The notes beneath the pieces are model-generated. The model saw only the letters and a program-made list of their open reading frames with translations. It had not been told where the DNA came from and did no database searches. 64,000 nucleotides of DNA from JAMXLO01 sp963696645. GTDB lineage: Bacteria > Pseudomonadota > Alphaproteobacteria > Acetobacterales > Acetobacteraceae. The stretch lies in the NCBI GenBank assembly GCA_963696645.1, contig CAVOKY010000007.1, forward strand, positions 682,001 to 746,000, in the 5' to 3' direction. Position numbers and translations under genes: made by a program. Positions 60,993 to 64,000 of the stretch are shown piece by piece. The stretch's first letter is position 1; each line of letters opens with the position of its first letter.

Positions 60993-63672
60993 TCAATCCC
61001 TCATGGCAGCGTTCAGATCCAGTGCGACCATCCGCAGCAGTTCGGCATCCTGCATCTCGGTCAGGTTGATCTCGCCGGCACCCGACAGCAGTTCATCAGA
61101 CACACCTTGCTTCGAGTTCGATCAAGGCGTCGATTTTTTCCTCGACCGTCCCGCGACAGACGAACTTGTGCACCAGGACATTGCGCTTTTGCCCAATGCG
61201 GAAGGCGCGATCGGTCGCCTGGTTCTCCACCGCGGGGTTCCACCAGCGATCGAAATGCACAACATGCGAGGCCGCGGTCAGCGTCAGTCCCGAACCGCCA
61301 GCCTTCAGCGACAGCACGAAGAACGGCACGGTCTCATCCTCCTGGAACGTCTGCACCAGGGCGCGCCGGTTCTTCACCGCGGTCTCGCCGTGCAGCACCA
61401 GGCCGGAACGTCCGAAAATGCCGCCCAGGAATGTCGCCAGGGGCGCCGTCATCTCGCGGAACTGCGTGAACACCAGCATCTTCTCCTGTCGCGACGCCAC
61501 CACTTCGGCAATCTCGCGCAGCCGGGCCAGTTTGCCACTGTCCATCTCGGCCCAGGCGTTGTCGTTCAGCCACTGCGACGGGTGATTGCAGATCTGCTTG
61601 AGCCGCATCAGCATCGCCAGCACGACGCCTTTGCGCGCAATGCCATCCGCGTCTTCCAGGCGCTTTTCCAGGTCCTGCACCGCCTGTTCGTACAGCGCCG
61701 CCTGTTTGCGGCTGAGGCCGCAGTACGCCTTCAGCTCGGTCTTGTCCGGCAGATCGCTGATGATCGCCTTGTCGGTCTTCATGCGACGCAGGATGTACGG
61801 CCGCACCAGCTCGCGCAGCGGGCCGTACGGATTGACCTCGCGTTCGGCCAGGCTCTTGGCGTAGCGGCTGAACTGCCTGGCGCTTCCCAGCAGGCCCGGA
61901 TTGATGAAATCGAAGATCGACCAAAGATCGCCGAGTTGGTTCTCCACCGGCGTCCCGGTCAACGCGATGCGCGCGGTTGCCTTCAGTGCCTTCGCGGCGC
62001 GCGTCTGCTTGGCGTTCGGGTTCTTGATCGCCTGCGCCTCATCCAGGATGATGAAGCACCATTCGGTTTCCGCCAGCGCCGGCATGCGCAACAACGACCC
62101 GTAGCTGGTGATTGCCAGGTCGAGTTCCGCCGCCCGTGCCGGCGTGAATTGCCTGATCTGTTCCGCGGTCATCGCCGATGGATGCACGATCGCGGCATTC
62201 AGTTCGGGCGCGAATTTTTCGATCTCCGCCGCCCAGTTCGCCAGCAACGACGCAGGCGCCACCAGCAGACTTGGCCGTTTGACCACCCCATGCCGCTTCT
62301 GTGCCAGCAGCAGTGCCAGCACCTGGATGGTCTTGCCCAGGCCCATGTCGTCGGCCAGGCAGGCACCGAGGCCGAGGCCGGACAGCAGATGCAGCCATTG
62401 CACACCGGCGCGCTGATACGGCCGCAATATCCCGTGCAACGCCGGACCGGCATCCACGCCCGCACCATCCGGCCCGCGCAGCTTTTGCAGTGTTTCCGCC
62501 AGCCACGGCCCAGCCGTCACGCTCGCCCAATCGGCGACCGCGACATCCGACGCATCATCCGCAACCGCCGCGCCCGATAGCATCCGCATCGCCTCGGCGA
62601 ACGTCAGGCCATCCCGCTCAGCCAGCCTCTCGGCGTCGTGGAACTGCTGCATCGCGCGTTGCAGTCGCTCGCGATCGACCTCGACCCATTGTCCGCGCAG
62701 CAGCACCAGCGAGTCGGTGCCCGCAAGCAACGTCGCGATTTCCCGTTCGCTCAGCGTTTTGCCATCGAGCGTAACCGCCATGCGGAAATCCAGCACGCCT
62801 TCCAGGCCGAGCGCCGACGGCGCGCGTGTCCCGACCGTTCCGGTCACCTTCGGCCGCGCCGGCCGGTTCGCACGCCACGACGACGGCATGCGCACCACGA
62901 CGCCGGCACTTTCCAAATCGGGCGTGCTTGCCAGCAGCCGTGAGGCTTCCGCGGGAGTCCAGCGCAACGGATGAAAGATCTCGCCGGCCTCGATGATCGG
63001 CCTGAGCCATGTGCATGTCTCGGCAGCGCGCTGCACCGGCACCAGCAGCGACAGCAGCTTCGGCCGGTTCGCCGCGCCCGCGTACTCCCGCAGCGCCTGG
63101 CCGAGCGGCAGATGCTGCGCCTTGGCCTGTGCCGAGAGCCGCGTCGTATAGGTCGCCATGAAGGCAAACGGCGCATCCTCGTCGCGGCGGTTCTCGGCCA
63201 GGTTGAAGTGCACCCGCCCGACCAGGTTCCACGCGGGATTGCTTACCTTCAGGAAGCTCTGCAGGTCCGTCTTCGCCGCGCTCAGCGACTGCGTCAGCGC
63301 CGCCGCGATGCCCTGCCACAGCGTGCGCAGCGCGTCGGTCGTCAGATATTCGGCGCCCGCCATCATCGGCGCGGTCAGCACGAGAGTTGCCAGCTCCGCC
63401 TCGTTCGGCGCGGCGATCTCCGGCACATCGCCGGACGATTGCAGACAGACAGCCGCCACATAGCGCGCGGCAAATCCGCGCCACCATAGCAAGACCGGCG
63501 GGAGCGGCTGGCCTACCTCACCCGCGCCAAGTTGCAGCAGTCCATGGCCGGCACCGAGTCCGAACGCGTCGCTCAGCCGGCGAGCGATGCGGTCGTCGAG
63601 TTCCGGCGCATCGTCGGAATGCTCGAGGATGAGGTGCCCATGCGGGGTAAGGCGCAGACTCGGACGCGGCAT
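60993..63672 (-). CDS. SNF2 family DEAD/DEAH helicase, with one late frameshift
   Basis: The ATPase core starts near residue 420: LRPYQRAGVQWLHLLSGLGL, Walker A ADDMGLGKTIQ, ILDEAQAIKN (DEAQ box), ALTGTPVENQLGDLWSIFDF, then LSLKAGGSGLTLTAASHVVH, DRWWNPAVENQATDRAFRIG and HKFVCRGTVEEKIDALIE. The N-terminal ~400 residues belong to the bacterial SNF2-associated region. In the raw frame it stops at 61096. One extra C near 61122 (ATCGAACTCGAAG) hides the usual end SKQGVSDELLSGAGEINLTE..LDLNAAMRD, which stops at 60993. I chose ATG at 63672; a TTG at 63783 is possible. It probably remodels DNA-bound proteins with the SWIM protein. Confidence 0.9.
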
Positions 63673-63831
63673 CCATGAAGTACGCTGGATCGCCGCACGC
63701 TGGTCAAGCGCAGGCGCCGTCTCATTCTCTGAGCCGGTGGTCGGTCGGGGCAAGTTCGGCGTTATAATCTTGACGTCTGACAAAACCCATCAGCATTTAT
63801 CTAGAATCGCGGAGACGGGATTCAATATTAG
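63673..63831. other. Intergenic region upstream of the SNF2 gene
   Basis: This stretch is more AT-rich than the rest (GTTATAATCTTGACG, ATTTATCTAGAATC) and probably contains promoters. No gene or RNA is recognisable. Confidence 0.35.
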
Positions 63832-64000
63832 ATGCCGTTCCGCATCTTCCTGTATAAATCGATCTGCCAGCCGCAACAGGCATTGATCGATAGTGGCGGC
63901 AGTATTAGACAGCATGGCATGCGAGTTGGGTTGCAAACGCCGCAGAACGTGGCATCCGCGCCACAAACCGGGGCAACTTCTCAGGCCGAGGCGGAAGCCG
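63832..64000 (+). CDS. Possible start of a gene running off the window
   Basis: An ATG opens a frame of at least 56 codons without a stop (MPFRIFLYKSICQPQQALID..., then Gln/Ala-rich). There is no clear ribosome-binding site at normal spacing and no family signature. It may be chance. Confidence 0.15.
   Translation, partial: MPFRIFLYKSICQPQQALIDSGGSIRQHGMRVGLQTPQNVASAPQTGATSQAEAEA

Noticed and set aside
61003..62580. 525-codon plus-strand open frame across the SNF2 gene
   Set aside because: It is antisense to an intact helicase core and shows no family features.

Overview
The window is GC-rich (roughly two-thirds G+C by eye), densely coding DNA from an alphaproteobacterium, most likely Rhodospirillales and probably close to Acetobacteraceae. 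The lineage markers are a DUF1150-Hsp20 pair, a DUF2336 protein beside a GGDEF protein, and a housekeeping gene set (def-fmt-truA, dapE-dapD, argB, engB-yidC-yidD-rnpA-rpmH) that lies together in many alphaproteobacteria. Here that set is spread over about 35 kb and separated by accessory blocks. ACC deaminase, MFS, sugar and amino-acid ABC transporters, a PEP-CTERM protein and c-di-GMP enzymes fit a free-living soil or water bacterium.

Layout: 0-2 kb, the end of a probable AI-2E-type transporter and an intact IS1182-family element. 2-7 kb, a response regulator, a VOC protein, a divergent MFS/LysR pair, and DUF1150 with Hsp20. 7-9.5 kb, def, fmt and truA. 9.5-17.8 kb, an accessory block: ACC deaminase, a small secreted protein, a sugar ABC transporter without its ATPase, an hsdS remnant, an IS3-family element and a two-gene DUF1828-like unit. 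17.8-25 kb, two paralogous membrane proteins with dapE, then dapD, GGDEF + DUF2336 and argB. 25-33.4 kb, a PEP-CTERM protein, an SDR, an epoxide-hydrolase-like enzyme and a complete liv operon. 33.6-38.7 kb, a complete compact type II-C CRISPR-Cas9 locus. 38.8-41.9 kb, engB-yidC-yidD-rnpA-rpmH. 42-48 kb, a VTT-domain protein with a flavoprotein reductase, a histidine kinase, Tam and a sulfatase. 48.4-53.3 kb, one sensor-PAS-GGDEF-EAL gene cut in two by an insertion sequence. 53.5-59.4 kb, a GT-like protein, DUF3293 and the cell-shape operon mreC-mreD-mrdA-rodA. 59.6-64 kb, a GFA protein and a SWIM/SNF2 operon.

The main system is the CRISPR locus. It has a tracrRNA on the minus strand with a perfect -35 hexamer placed so that transcription would start at the anti-repeat. 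Then come a 1021-aa Cas9 with all nuclease residues, cas1, cas2, a 17-bp perfect inverted repeat at the cas2 stop, and a six-repeat array read toward the cas genes. The whole cassette lies between two direct copies of the 3' end of engB (about 86% identical over 92 bp), which points to how it arrived.

Many genes in three stretches (7.1-8.3, 28.3-31.5 and 54.8-59.4 kb) carry frameshifts. Most that I could place are single extra bases outside homopolymers. Because essential genes are affected while neighbours are clean, I read them mainly as consensus errors, and I annotate the full gene spans.
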